Of a stretch of DNA of 64,000 nucleotides, positions 1 to 8,777 are shown one piece after another (the first letter of the stretch is position 1; each line of letters begins with the position of its first letter). The DNA comes from Nostoc sp. ATCC 43529. GTDB lineage: Bacteria; Cyanobacteriota; Cyanobacteriia; Cyanobacteriales; Nostocaceae. The notes beneath the pieces are model-generated. The model saw only the letters and a list, made by a program, of their open reading frames with translations. It did no database searches and was not told the origin of the DNA. The stretch spans positions 20,052-84,051 of the forward strand of contig LWTK01000055.1 in the NCBI GenBank assembly GCA_003326205.1, written 5' to 3'. A program made the translations under genes and the position numbers.

Positions 1-1
1 C

Positions 2-67
2 TTGGGAGTTCATGCAGTCAATATTATGGCTTTCGACCGAATAAGAGCAAATACTCTTGTTTTTTAA
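2..67 (+). CDS. C-terminal end of a gene entering from the left (partial)
   Basis: An open frame runs from base 2 to a TAA at 65-67. It would encode about 21 residues ending in NTLVF. The residues look protein-like, but the piece is too short to assign to a family, and the other forward frame is also open to base 72. It may be the tail of a gene whose body lies outside the window. Confidence 0.3.
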   Translation: MGVHAVNIMAFDRIRANTLVF

Positions 68-72
68 AATGA

Positions 73-494
73 TAAATTAAAGTGATTAAGCGAGAATTCA
101 GGATTAAGAATTAGAAGAGGCTTTGCGCCTTTAGGTGTGGAGTGCCAAATAGAATTCTGGTTGTAAATGCGTTGGTAGGGGCATACAGCTGTACGCCCCT
201 ACGTCAATTGTTGGATTGCAAAGATTTTTTTCAATGGTATTAGTAATGTTTAATTTTTTTAACAATAAATAATTCAAGACTCAGGAATTACCAATAAAAA
301 ACTCCACGCCACTTACTCTGTGCAGTTTTCCGTCGTTTTCAATTAATAACTGCTCAAGCACCACACCAAATTTCCAATTTCGTGGCGTACAATTAATGGC
401 GGGTCTAAATCCCGATTTCCTTGCTCTAATTCTTCAATTCTGAATTCTGAATTCTGATTTCTGATTTCTGAATTCTTATTTTCAACTCGTAATT
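73..494. other. Intergenic, with hairpin and heptamer repeats
   Basis: No gene was found. Bases 175-202 form an inverted repeat with arms GTAGGGGC and GCCCCTAC. Bases 435-480 hold degenerate heptamers of the TTCTGAA/TTCTGAT type that run up to the next gene. Confidence 0.6.
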
Positions 495-935
495 ATGCTA
501 ACTAGTGTTGACCGTCTATTATTTGTCCGGCGAGTCCCAATTTTTAAGGAATTGCGGGACGATTTTATTGTGCGGCTGACTTCAGTGATGAATGAACTGT
601 CATTTCCAGCTAATTACACGATTTTTAGACAAGGAGAAGAAGGGCGATCGCTCTACATTGTGGTGTCAGGTCGAGTTAAAGTTCATATTGGCAACAAACA
701 GCTGGCAGAGGTAGAACAAGGAAAATACTTTGGTGAAATGGCAGTATTTGATACTCAACCCCGTTCCGCCAGCGCCACAACTCTAGAACCTTGTGAATTT
801 CTAGAACTGACGCAAGAGCAATTATATGATGCCATTGAAGAAACTCCAGATATCGCGGTGAATATCATTCGTGAGTTATCGCGGCTGATTCGCAGATTGA
901 ATGACGATATGAATATGACTTCTTTGCAAAGTTAA
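495..935 (+). CDS. Stand-alone cyclic nucleotide-binding domain protein
   Basis: This 146-residue protein is essentially one cNMP-binding beta-barrel of the Crp/EF-PKA family. The phosphate-binding cassette is visible at about residues 80-98, as FGEMAVFDTQPRSASA, with the conserved Glu and Arg that contact the cyclic phosphate and ribose. A short C-terminal helix follows. No helix-turn-helix is present, so it is not a classical Crp activator and may pass a cAMP or cGMP signal to a partner protein. An adenylate cyclase lies about 8 kb downstream, but that is only a loose link. The ATG has no clear Shine-Dalgarno and sits directly after heptamer repeats. Confidence 0.85.
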   Translation: MLTSVDRLLFVRRVPIFKELRDDFIVRLTSVMNELSFPANYTIFRQGEEGRSLYIVVSGRVKVHIGNKQLAEVEQGKYFGEMAVFDTQPRSASATTLEPCEFLELTQEQLYDAIEETPDIAVNIIRELSRLIRRLNDDMNMTSLQS

Positions 936-950
936 TCACCCAGTCAAGTC

Positions 951-969
951 GCTTCTCTACGAGACGCTC
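951..969. repeat. Interspersed repeat (CTTCTCTACGAGACGCT)
   Basis: The same sequence, in reverse orientation, occurs at about 28558-28580 and twice at 63090-63142. It is a short dispersed element of this genome, found here between two convergent genes. Confidence 0.6.
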
Positions 970-1014
970 TTACTAGGTTGCTTAAACACTCTTAACTTAT
1001 CACTCCTAACTTTT

Positions 1015-2877
1015 TTACCCTCCCAATGTCCGGGTATAAATCACCTCGTCTTGAGAATCGTACAGGAAAACGGACAAGTTGGCATTGTCACTAATTACAG
1101 CTAGGGCTTCTTGTAAAATTTGTAAGTGATTGGTAAGGTCAACAGCACTATCGGGATTTTCAGAATTAGGATTAGTTGAACTCTTTTGCCTTAATTGATC
1201 GTACTCAGAGGTTAACCGGACAATAATTCCTGCATTGTCCATACTAAAAGTGCAAATCCGAATTCCATTAACACAGGTTTTCTCTAAGTCAGCGCGGGTT
1301 TGTTGCAAACCACTAACAACTTGTAGTTTTTCTTGTGCTTGTTTGAGGGCTGTTGAGTAGGGTTCAATCAAGGACTGAGCCTGAGTGTAATATAAGCTAT
1401 CTTGGGAAACTTTTTTAGCAGTTTCCAAAGCTTGGTCCCAGTATGTCGCCGCTGCTTGCCATTGATTTTGTTGTTGATATACTTTGGCTTGGTTGGCGGT
1501 GCTAACAGCTTGTTGGTAAGTTCTGGCAGCTAATTGTTCTTTAGTAGCGCGATCGCGTGCTGTTACTAACTTAGGTTTATAGTCTAACAACAACTTTTGG
1601 GCTTCTTCATATGCAGGGCTAGTCTGGGGAATCACCCTTAAGGCATTAATCACTACCTGCCAGTTAGACTGGACTTTTTGCCAATCCTTCAAAGATTTAG
1701 CAGTAGCTTGGCGGCTTTCGGCTGTATTAGCTACATCTTTTGCTGCTGCTAGTTTTTTGAGCCATTTTTCTTCAGTTTGTATCTGCTGATTGACAGCGTG
1801 CAAACTAATGCGATAACTGAATAATTTTGCTTGTATTAGTGGATAAAGTTCGCTATTGGGAGTTATGGCTTCTAGTGGTGCGATCGCTTGTCGCCATAAA
1901 TGTTGTCTACCTTGTATTTCTTCTAAACTACGTGCGGGAGCTTTAATTTTTTCTGCCGCCAAAGATGCCGTCTGCAAAGCCTTAACTACCTGGCTGATTT
2001 TTTCTGAGCGCCCAGACAAACTGGCTTTGAGTTCTTCTGACATCTGGTAACGCGGTGACCAACTAGGAATTACACTCAAGGCTGCACTAGCCGTCGTCAG
2101 TCGCTGATGCACTGCCATTAAATCTTTTTCTGATTTGGCGCGACGCATCAATTGGGGGGATTCTGTTTTTAATTGCTCGGCAACTTGTATTTCTTTACAC
2201 TCAGACATCACACAAGGGCGAGTCAGTAAATAACCACCAATGCTTAAACCGATAATTCCCACCAAGCCTACAACTAGGAAAATCGGTTTGATTTGGCGTG
2301 TTGGTTTAGAAGGCGGCAAACTCGGTGTATCTGCAAATGGGTCAAATACTTCCTCATCTTCAGTTTCATCCAGTGATGGAAAATAGGTCAGAGCTGATGA
2401 GGGAGATGAGGAAGACGCGGGGAAAGAACTCTCCATGTCGTCCCCGTGCATTTGTGTCTCCGTATCCTCGTGTCCCCGCGTCCCCCGAAGTTCTCCGCTC
2501 AGACTTCTCTCGGTGTCCTCTCCCCTGATTCCCCCAGATGCCCAAATGCCCAGATCCCCATCATTGGATTCCACCCTCTGCTTGAGAGCGAGAAAACGTT
2601 TGGCATAAGGAAGTTGTTCGCCAAAAACTCTCAGGAAACATTGTACTCGTTGCTCTCTGTAGGGTGCTAAAGACTGAAGTGCATCTTCTATGACTGCAAA
2701 GATAACCTGAGCATCAACTGTTACACCTGATGGGTGTTGGGTTAAAATCATTAGCTCGTCTTTATTGACGGCACACTTAACTTGAAAGACTCCAGCCAAT
2801 GGGACTTCTACAAGCAATTGTTCCTGCAAAGTTTTGGCTAAAAGCTGTAAATCTTCCTGCTGAACTGCTACTTTCAT
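1015..2877 (-). CDS. Membrane-anchored coiled-coil/TPR-like protein of unknown function
   Basis: The protein is about 620 residues from the ATG at 2877. An in-frame GTG at 2964 would add 29 residues, but the sequence recognisable as structured begins at MKVAVQQEDLQ. It has an N-terminal alpha/beta domain of about 120 residues, a low-complexity Gly/Ser/Glu-rich linker, and one transmembrane helix (PIFLVVGLVGIIGLSIGGYL). A long helical region rich in Ala, Gln and Lys follows, resembling degenerate TPR or coiled coil. The linker is encoded by repeat-like DNA at about 2440-2560 (GTCCCCGCGTCCCC and GATGCCCAAATGCCC types), which suggests expansion by insertion of dispersed repeats. I do not recognise a function. 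Membrane topology suggests a scaffold with a large domain on one side. Confidence 0.75.
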   Translation of the reverse strand: MKVAVQQEDLQLLAKTLQEQLLVEVPLAGVFQVKCAVNKDELMILTQHPSGVTVDAQVIFAVIEDALQSLAPYREQRVQCFLRVFGEQLPYAKRFLALKQRVESNDGDLGIWASGGIRGEDTERSLSGELRGTRGHEDTETQMHGDDMESSFPASSSSPSSALTYFPSLDETEDEEVFDPFADTPSLPPSKPTRQIKPIFLVVGLVGIIGLSIGGYLLTRPCVMSECKEIQVAEQLKTESPQLMRRAKSEKDLMAVHQRLTTASAALSVIPSWSPRYQMSEELKASLSGRSEKISQVVKALQTASLAAEKIKAPARSLEEIQGRQHLWRQAIAPLEAITPNSELYPLIQAKLFSYRISLHAVNQQIQTEEKWLKKLAAAKDVANTAESRQATAKSLKDWQKVQSNWQVVINALRVIPQTSPAYEEAQKLLLDYKPKLVTARDRATKEQLAARTYQQAVSTANQAKVYQQQNQWQAAATYWDQALETAKKVSQDSLYYTQAQSLIEPYSTALKQAQEKLQVVSGLQQTRADLEKTCVNGIRICTFSMDNAGIIVRLTSEYDQLRQKSSTNPNSENPDSAVDLTNHLQILQEALAVISDNANLSVFLYDSQDEVIYTRTLGG

Positions 2878-3496
2878 AGAACTTTCGTACTGAACTTTTA
2901 TATTGTTTTGATTATCTTTAACGAGATCGAAGCAACTGTTTGGGTTTTTTGAATAAAGACGCACAGTTTAACCAACCACAGGCTGAAAATCTAATCGAAC
3001 AACTTTCTAACACAAATTCCAAGTTTTAACCAAAAATTCAAATACTAGTAATTGTTCGTATGGCTACATTTTGAACTTAGTAGATATGAGATTGGATAAT
3101 CTATCCACAGGTATATATTTTTCAGAAAAAATGGGAATAATAATATTTTTGAGTATTTTCACTGCATGATTTTGTGGCAATTAAATTCACAACAGCTACT
3201 CTCCGACAAAATTATAGTTGCAGAGCAATTGTGACAAAATTATCCACAGGTTAAGGAAATATTGTGATGTTAGAGGTTTTTGACAGGAATGCTAGTTATC
3301 TTCTATGCTGGGAAGTCTACTGAGGAGATTAATTAAATCTTGTGGCTAGAGAAATTAATTTGCCTCATTTGTTCAATTCGATAAAATTGATACGTGAAAA
3401 ATAACTTTTTATAGCTGTCAATATGTAATAAAGCTGCTGCCAATATTTAGACAGTAATAATCAAAAGCTTAGAAAGTCTCAAGACAAGGTGTATCA
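2878..3496. other. AT-rich intergenic region with two DnaA-box-like sites
   Basis: No gene was seen in this 600-bp AT-rich spacer between divergent genes. It contains TTATCCACA at 3240-3248 and the one-mismatch form CTATCCACA at 3111-3119. Promoters for both flanking genes probably lie here but cannot be pinned down. Confidence 0.5.
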
Positions 3497-4723
3497 ATGG
3501 ATTTATTAGAGTACCAAGTTAAAGAATGGTTTGGGAAGATAGGCATTCCAGTATTGCCTTCGCAACGAATTGACCATCCCACAGATTTAAAACGTTTAAA
3601 AATTGCTTTTCCAATTGTACTGAAATCTCAAGTACATGGGGCAGAACGGGCAAAAGCAGGCGGAGTCAGGTTCGCCGAAACAACAATCGATGCGATCGCA
3701 GCTGCCCAAAATATCTTTAGTTTACCCATCTGGGGCGAGTTGCCGGAGGTTGTGCTGGCAGAATCCCAATACGACGCTAACCAAGAATTTTATCTAGCTG
3801 TGGTTTTAGACACCGCTGTTTGCCGACCTGTACTTTTAGGTTGCAAAGAAGCAGACATCGATTGGGAATCCGCTGGCGAAAAAATGCATCATGTCGTCGT
3901 CGAACAAGAATTCTCGCCATTTTATGCACGACGACTGGCTTTGAAAATGGGTTTGCAGGGAACGCTGATGCAATCGGTAAGCAGCGTTCTCCAGAAGATG
4001 TACCAGTTATTTGTGCAAAAAGACCTGGATTTAGTCGAAATTAATCCCTTGGCGGTCAATCCTAATGGTGAAGTGATGGCCTTGAATGGTAAAGTCAGGG
4101 TGAATGAACGAGCCATCAAACGTCATCCAGATCTTGCACAAATGGCAGCAAAAATCATCAGCCGTCATCCAAGTACTGAAATTAACGGTATTTTGGGCGA
4201 CTGGGATGGTGTGCAAATGCACGGAAAAATCGGTATTTTAGGTAATGGCACTGGTTCAGTAATGGCAACTTTGGATGTAGTCGCTAATGCTGGCGGTAAA
4301 CCAGGTGCTTGTTTGAATCTACGCCATGCTTTTCTTACGGATACTACGCCAACTACATTTGGCGATCGCCTAGAAACAGGTTTGAAAATTTTGGCTGCTG
4401 ATAAAAGCATTCAAGTTATACTAATTAACTTCCTGGGTAGTATTCCTCAGCCTGAGGAACTAGCCGAAATCATCGCTAAATTTGTACAGCAAGACAATAA
4501 CGAACTCAAATTAAAAATTGTACGTTCTAACGGTAGTAAAATTCCGCGAGATCAAAATCTTCCCACCTTAGTTGTTCGCCTTGCTGGTTCTGAGTGGAAT
4601 GGGGCTAAAAATTATTTAGCAACGCTTAAAACTCACAGCAATGCCCTTGTTGTTGTAGAAAATTTAGATGAGGCAGTGGAAGTTGCAGTTCGTCTTGCCA
4701 AACCAACTACTAAGAAGAAATAG
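3497..4723 (+). CDS. Succinyl-CoA synthetase beta-subunit-like ATP-grasp protein, diverged
   Basis: The 408-residue protein has the layout of SucC: an N-terminal ATP-grasp domain (starting MDLLEYQVKEWF, with KAGGVRF at about 50-57) and a C-terminal CoA-ligase flavodoxin-like domain. The metal-binding segment LVEINPLAV is present. Compared from memory with E. coli SucC, several key positions differ. The Mg-ligand motif LDGK reads LNGK here, the GGGATK phosphate loop is replaced by unrelated residues (RHAFLTDTTP), and the FGGIVRCD segment reads LGSIPQPE. The fold is clear, but ordinary succinyl-CoA synthetase activity is doubtful. The alpha-like partner follows after 62 bp, probably in one operon. 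Confidence 0.8.
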   Translation: MDLLEYQVKEWFGKIGIPVLPSQRIDHPTDLKRLKIAFPIVLKSQVHGAERAKAGGVRFAETTIDAIAAAQNIFSLPIWGELPEVVLAESQYDANQEFYLAVVLDTAVCRPVLLGCKEADIDWESAGEKMHHVVVEQEFSPFYARRLALKMGLQGTLMQSVSSVLQKMYQLFVQKDLDLVEINPLAVNPNGEVMALNGKVRVNERAIKRHPDLAQMAAKIISRHPSTEINGILGDWDGVQMHGKIGILGNGTGSVMATLDVVANAGGKPGACLNLRHAFLTDTTPTTFGDRLETGLKILAADKSIQVILINFLGSIPQPEELAEIIAKFVQQDNNELKLKIVRSNGSKIPRDQNLPTLVVRLAGSEWNGAKNYLATLKTHSNALVVVENLDEAVEVAVRLAKPTTKKK

Positions 4724-4785
4724 AGAATTCTGCTGTATGCCAAGTGGCTCAACTCACTGGCTTGCCAAGCTTACGGTAATTTATT

Positions 4786-5667
4786 ATGAACTTAACACCA
4801 GAAAGTAAAGTCTTAATTCAAGGCTTTTGTGAATTTATATCAGGAACTCATGTTGCACAAATGAAAGCCTATGGCACGAATTTGGTAGCTGGTGTTAATC
4901 CTGGATGTGGCGGACAGGAACTCCACGAACTACCAGTATTTGACCTAGTAGAGGAAGTAGTAGAAAAATTTGGCGCAATTGACACAACAATTATCTGTGT
5001 AAGTCCTTATGATGTTTTGGATGCGGCATTGGAAGCGATCGCATCTCACATTCGCCAAATTATTATTATCACCGCAGGTGTGCCGCCTTTGGATATGGTG
5101 CAATTACTCAGGAAAGCCGAAGCCTGCGAAACTTTGGTTGTCGGGCCAAATAGTCCGGGGATCATTGTCCCAGGAAAAATTCTCTTAGGAACTCAACCTA
5201 GCGAATTTTATACACCTGGGCCAGTGGGGATCGTCAGTCGTAGCAGTACCCTTACTTACGAAGTCGCCTACGAATTAACAAAAGCTGGTTTGGGACAGTC
5301 CATTAGTGTCAGCATTGGTAGTGATGCGATCGTTGGTTCCTCGTTTTTGCAATGGCTACAAATTCTCGACGAGGATGAAACTACAGAAGCGATAGTTTTA
5401 GTTGGTCAACCCGGTGGTGGTAGTGAAGAAGCAGCAGCCCGGTACATTGCTGAGGCTATTGATAAACCAGTAATTGCCTACATTGCAGGAAGACAAGCAC
5501 CACCAGGAAAAAGTTGGCGTCAAACCGGAACTTTAGCAACAGTTATCGGACGCGACCCGAATTTTGGTACAGCCCAAAGTAAGTTAGCTGCTTTGAAAGA
5601 AGTACAAGTTACCGTAGCTGAACGCCCTTCTGAAATTCCAGAATTGGTGAAAAAAAGGCTTAATTAG
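4786..5667 (+). CDS. Succinyl-CoA synthetase alpha-subunit-like CoA-binding protein, active-site His replaced
   Basis: The 293-residue protein has the SucD layout: an N-terminal CoA-binding Rossmann domain (SKVLIQGF, YGTNLVAGVNPG) and a C-terminal ligase domain. The segment that normally carries the phosphorylated histidine, APPGKRMGHAGAI in canonical enzymes, reads APPGKSWRQTGTL, placing Gln at the histidine position. The supporting Glu in GEIGG is Gln here (GQPGG), and RSGTLTYE reads RSSTLTYE. The rest, including VVGPNSPGIIVPG and DAIVGSSF, is well conserved. The pair could be a non-catalytic or repurposed acyl-CoA-binding complex. The comparison is from memory of the family consensus. Confidence 0.82.
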   Translation: MNLTPESKVLIQGFCEFISGTHVAQMKAYGTNLVAGVNPGCGGQELHELPVFDLVEEVVEKFGAIDTTIICVSPYDVLDAALEAIASHIRQIIIITAGVPPLDMVQLLRKAEACETLVVGPNSPGIIVPGKILLGTQPSEFYTPGPVGIVSRSSTLTYEVAYELTKAGLGQSISVSIGSDAIVGSSFLQWLQILDEDETTEAIVLVGQPGGGSEEAAARYIAEAIDKPVIAYIAGRQAPPGKSWRQTGTLATVIGRDPNFGTAQSKLAALKEVQVTVAERPSEIPELVKKRLN

Positions 5668-5724
5668 ACCAGACGTGAATTCGATTTCCCACCATGAGGC
5701 GAAAATTTCCTAGAGTTAGAGAAG

Positions 5725-5949
5725 ATGTCAGTTTCTTTAATATTGCTCTTAGAAATCAAGTCGCAACGCATCGCCTGGGCATTAATTACTCCTCTTTCAA
5801 GTGGTCGAGAATTTCAATTTATTAAGTTGAGCAAACAAAGTATACCTAAATATGCATTATCCTACACACTATCACTTAATCGTGGAGATGATTTACATAC
5901 TGTCGTGAAAGTGTTAAAACAACTAGCTTATTTAATTCGTAATTCGTAA
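5725..5949 (+). CDS. Possible small hypothetical protein
   Basis: A 74-codon frame follows the SucD-like gene by 57 bp, with a purine-rich AGAGAAG just before the ATG. The product starts with a short hydrophobic run and resembles no family I know. Its last codons lie in the dispersed AATTCGTAATTCGTAA repeat. It may be a real small gene or chance open frame. Confidence 0.3.
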   Translation: MSVSLILLLEIKSQRIAWALITPLSSGREFQFIKLSKQSIPKYALSYTLSLNRGDDLHTVVKVLKQLAYLIRNS

Positions 5950-5994
5950 TGCGAGCATCCCAATGGATGCCTAAGTCTTCAACCAAATCTGATA

Positions 5995-6570
5995 TTACTG
6001 TCCTGGCTGCTGCGTTGAAGTCCGTGTCTCACGTTCAAGAAGAGTGCGTTTGCGTTCGACGCCCCATCGATAGCCCGACAATGCGCCATCATGACGCACA
6101 ACACGATGGCAAGGAATCACCACTGCTAAGGGGTTTGCACCGCAGGCCTGGGCAACTGCCCGAACCGATTTGGGCAAACCGATGGACTTGGCGATGTCGG
6201 TATAGCTAGCTGTCGAACCGAGTGGAATCTTCTGTAACGCTTGCCACACGCGCTGCTGAAAGGCAGTGCCACGGATATCAAGAGGCAAGTCCAGCCCCAA
6301 TACTGGCGCTTCGACAAAGCCCACGACTTTCGAGACGAGCTGCTCAAACTCTGTGTCTCCGCCGATGAGATTGGCGTGTGGGAATCGGTCTTGTAAATTC
6401 TCTGTCAGTGCGTCTGGTTCGTCACCCAGAAAAATGGCACAAATCCCGCGATCGCTTTTGGCAACGAGGATCGATCCCAAAGAGCATTCGCCGACAGCAA
6501 AGTGTATGTCTGTATCAGCGCCACCAGCGCGATAGTTTGAAGGTGTCACGTCGCTTCGCTCCGAATTCAA
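5995..6570 (-). CDS. Ada C-terminal O6-methylguanine-DNA methyltransferase, 5'-truncated
   Basis: The 191-residue frame matches only the C-terminal half of Ada: the linker (DVTPSNYRAGG), the conserved CxLG segment (VGECSLGSILVAKS), the DNA-binding helix (GTAFQQRVWQAL) and the alkyl-acceptor IPCHRVV with its reactive Cys, followed by GYRWGVERK. Full Ada is about 350 residues and begins with the Zn/AraC part, which is missing. The frame opens at a TTG (6570) inside a TTCAAAA heptamer array with a stop just upstream; the next start is GTG at 6549. The repeat array therefore marks the break. The methyltransferase domain looks intact and could still repair DNA if expressed, but it would have lost the adaptive-response activator function. 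Confidence 0.82.
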   Translation of the reverse strand: MNSERSDVTPSNYRAGGADTDIHFAVGECSLGSILVAKSDRGICAIFLGDEPDALTENLQDRFPHANLIGGDTEFEQLVSKVVGFVEAPVLGLDLPLDIRGTAFQQRVWQALQKIPLGSTASYTDIAKSIGLPKSVRAVAQACGANPLAVVIPCHRVVRHDGALSGYRWGVERKRTLLERETRTSTQQPGQ

Positions 6571-6605
6571 AATTCAAAATTCAAAATTCAAAATTCAAAA
6601 TTCAA
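6563..6605. repeat. Heptamer tandem repeat TTCAAAA
   Basis: About six copies of a 7-bp unit. The array abuts the truncated ada frame and supplies its TTG start codon. Confidence 0.85.
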
Positions 6606-6696
6606 CAGACCCATAAATCAATTTAGTTGCTCTGTATCCTTTTTGTTTTCGGTCATACCCAATACCCGATCTGATGTTTCGTAGAACCGTTCGTAA

Positions 6697-8541
6697 TTAC
6701 ATATCTTGCTGATATTCTTCCAACAATTGCGGGATGTAATCATAGCCATCTACACCAATAAGTGCAATGATTTTAGGACGATGTTGCTGTAGGAATTTTT
6801 GGAAAGCTTCTGCCCCTATCTGTCCGTGTAAAATTGTTAGTAACCCTGCTGGTTGACGCCATTCACGAGAAGCAATTTGGTTCAAAAGATACATTCCTAA
6901 GCTGCCTGTATAAATGGTTTTTTCGGCATTTTGCAAATGATAATAGGCTTCAGCTAAATAAGCTAAATTGCGTCCCTGGAGATACAAATCACCGGAAAAT
7001 TGCGCTATTTTAAAAGCATCTTCGAGATATTTAATTGCGGTTTGATGTTGTCCAATTACTAAATAAGCAATTCCTAAGCTGCTGACACATAAGGCTTTAC
7101 TGGGAACATCGCCTAATTTTTCTGACAACTTTAAACCTTGTTCCAAATAGTTAATTGCTGATTCATAGGTTTCTGGTTCTAGGTTTTCCAGTTGTTGAGC
7201 CTGCATAACTTCGCTGTAGCCTAAATTAACTAGGGCGTTTGCTTCTCCTGTACGATCGCCTGCTTGCCGACTCAGTATTAATCCTCGTTGGCTGTAGTTA
7301 ATTGCCTCAGGATAATTTTGCTGTTGTACGTAGGTACGGCTGAGGTGGTTGAGATTGGCAATTTCACAGGGGCGATCGCCTGCACTCCTAGCTATCTCCA
7401 ACGCCTGTTGATGAAAACTAAGGGAGCGATCGTATTGTCCTAAAGCACGCTGAGAATAACCTAAAAGTGTCAAAATCCGAGCTTTCTCTTGGGTTCCCTC
7501 CACAGTTCGCAGCGGCTCATCCAAATAGTCCAGAGTATTTCGGAGATAACTGCCAGAAAACGAGGCAAAAATACCGCCGTAAAGGGGAAAATATGACCGT
7601 TGGGCAAAGGTTCGCAAAATCTGGAGCATAATTTGAGAACAAGCATCGCTATATCCTGCACCAATGCTCTGAAAACCAATTGCTAACTGACTCCAAATCA
7701 CTGCGAAGGTCAAAAAAGTCGAAATGGACAACTTTGGCCCTGCTTTCACGTCGTAAGCTTGTTGGTCAAACCAGTTAATTAAACCTCGTTGCAAATATTG
7801 TAAAACCAACGCCATTTCTACCCAATCTCTGAGGGTGATACCCCGTTGCTGTTCGGCAAATTCAATTGCAGATTCTTCCATCGCTAGGGTGCGAAACAGT
7901 CTTTGGGGTAACTCACTATTAACTTGCTTAGCCCAACTCGCCCAAGGGCCGCTTTCGCCTGGTACGCCGCCAAATCCCAGAGATTCTCTTTGCTCGTACA
8001 TCCAACTGAGCAAGTTTTCTTGTAGGCGTTGCCAAGAAGCTAAACCACGGGCGATACCTTCAGAAAATTGTTGTAAATCAGCATCTACCTGGGCAAATTG
8101 CTGTAATGATTTTGATAACTGCTGTAATTGTGGCAAATTTAGCGGATACTTTTGATTCGGGTCAGTAACGCGAACAAATGCTGCCAGACGCTCATTAGGA
8201 GAAGCAGTAGTAATTTGTGTTACTGCAAAAGCGATCGCTTCTGTAGCTTTGTTTTGCTCTTGCCAGCGTTGCCATTGAGTTTGAATGGTTTTAATCGCTC
8301 TCAAACTGCGAGTAGCTTTAGCTTTTTTAAGTTCGTCTTTTTCGCTATCAACTTGGCTTTGGAGAACATTCAAGCGATCGCTCAAAACTAGCTCAAACAC
8401 CTCCCCCGTACCGGAAGTAATGTTTTTAAGCAGCATTTGATACACCTGTTCCACAGAGCTAATTTTGCCCTTGAGGGTGGTTTCGATAATTTCATCGATT
8501 AAGGCAAGATAGCGATCGCGCAATGGCAGAGAGTCTGACAC
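6697..8541 (-). CDS. TPR-repeat protein
   Basis: The 614-residue protein has a helical N-terminal region of about 300 residues with no motif I recognise. A C-terminal block of at least five tetratricopeptide repeats follows (for example LLGYSQRALGQYDRSLSFHQQALEIA and repeats ending SQRGLILSRQAG). The spacing is about 40 residues, as in Rapsyn/LGN-type TPRs. No enzymatic domain is visible, so a protein-protein interaction role is inferred. Several HIP1 octamers lie inside the gene. It is separated from the adenylate cyclase upstream by a repeat array. Confidence 0.75.
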   Translation of the reverse strand: MSDSLPLRDRYLALIDEIIETTLKGKISSVEQVYQMLLKNITSGTGEVFELVLSDRLNVLQSQVDSEKDELKKAKATRSLRAIKTIQTQWQRWQEQNKATEAIAFAVTQITTASPNERLAAFVRVTDPNQKYPLNLPQLQQLSKSLQQFAQVDADLQQFSEGIARGLASWQRLQENLLSWMYEQRESLGFGGVPGESGPWASWAKQVNSELPQRLFRTLAMEESAIEFAEQQRGITLRDWVEMALVLQYLQRGLINWFDQQAYDVKAGPKLSISTFLTFAVIWSQLAIGFQSIGAGYSDACSQIMLQILRTFAQRSYFPLYGGIFASFSGSYLRNTLDYLDEPLRTVEGTQEKARILTLLGYSQRALGQYDRSLSFHQQALEIARSAGDRPCEIANLNHLSRTYVQQQNYPEAINYSQRGLILSRQAGDRTGEANALVNLGYSEVMQAQQLENLEPETYESAINYLEQGLKLSEKLGDVPSKALCVSSLGIAYLVIGQHQTAIKYLEDAFKIAQFSGDLYLQGRNLAYLAEAYYHLQNAEKTIYTGSLGMYLLNQIASREWRQPAGLLTILHGQIGAEAFQKFLQQHRPKIIALIGVDGYDYIPQLLEEYQQDM

Positions 8542-8650
8542 TTTGGCTACTAGAGTACGTCAATTCTAATTTTAGTCTTGGGAGTGGGGAGATGTGTGGA
8601 GATGGGGAGGTGGGGAGATGGGGAGACGCGGGGACGCGGAGAAAAACAAA

Positions 8651-8777
8651 TGACCAATGACCAATGACTAATGACTAATGACCAATGACTAATGACCAAT
8701 GACCAATGACTAATGACTAATGACCAATGACTAATGACCAATGACCAATGACTAATGACTAATGACTAATGACTAAT
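8651..8777. repeat. Heptamer repeat array TGACCAA/TGACTAA
   Basis: About 18 seven-base units alternate between TGACCAA and TGACTAA, a short tandemly repeated repetitive sequence typical of heterocystous cyanobacteria. The array extends into the end of the adjacent adenylate cyclase gene and supplies its stop codon. Confidence 0.95.

Noticed and set aside
3100..3250. Chromosomal origin
   Set aside because: Only two DnaA-like boxes, and no dnaA, dnaN or other origin-linked gene in the window.
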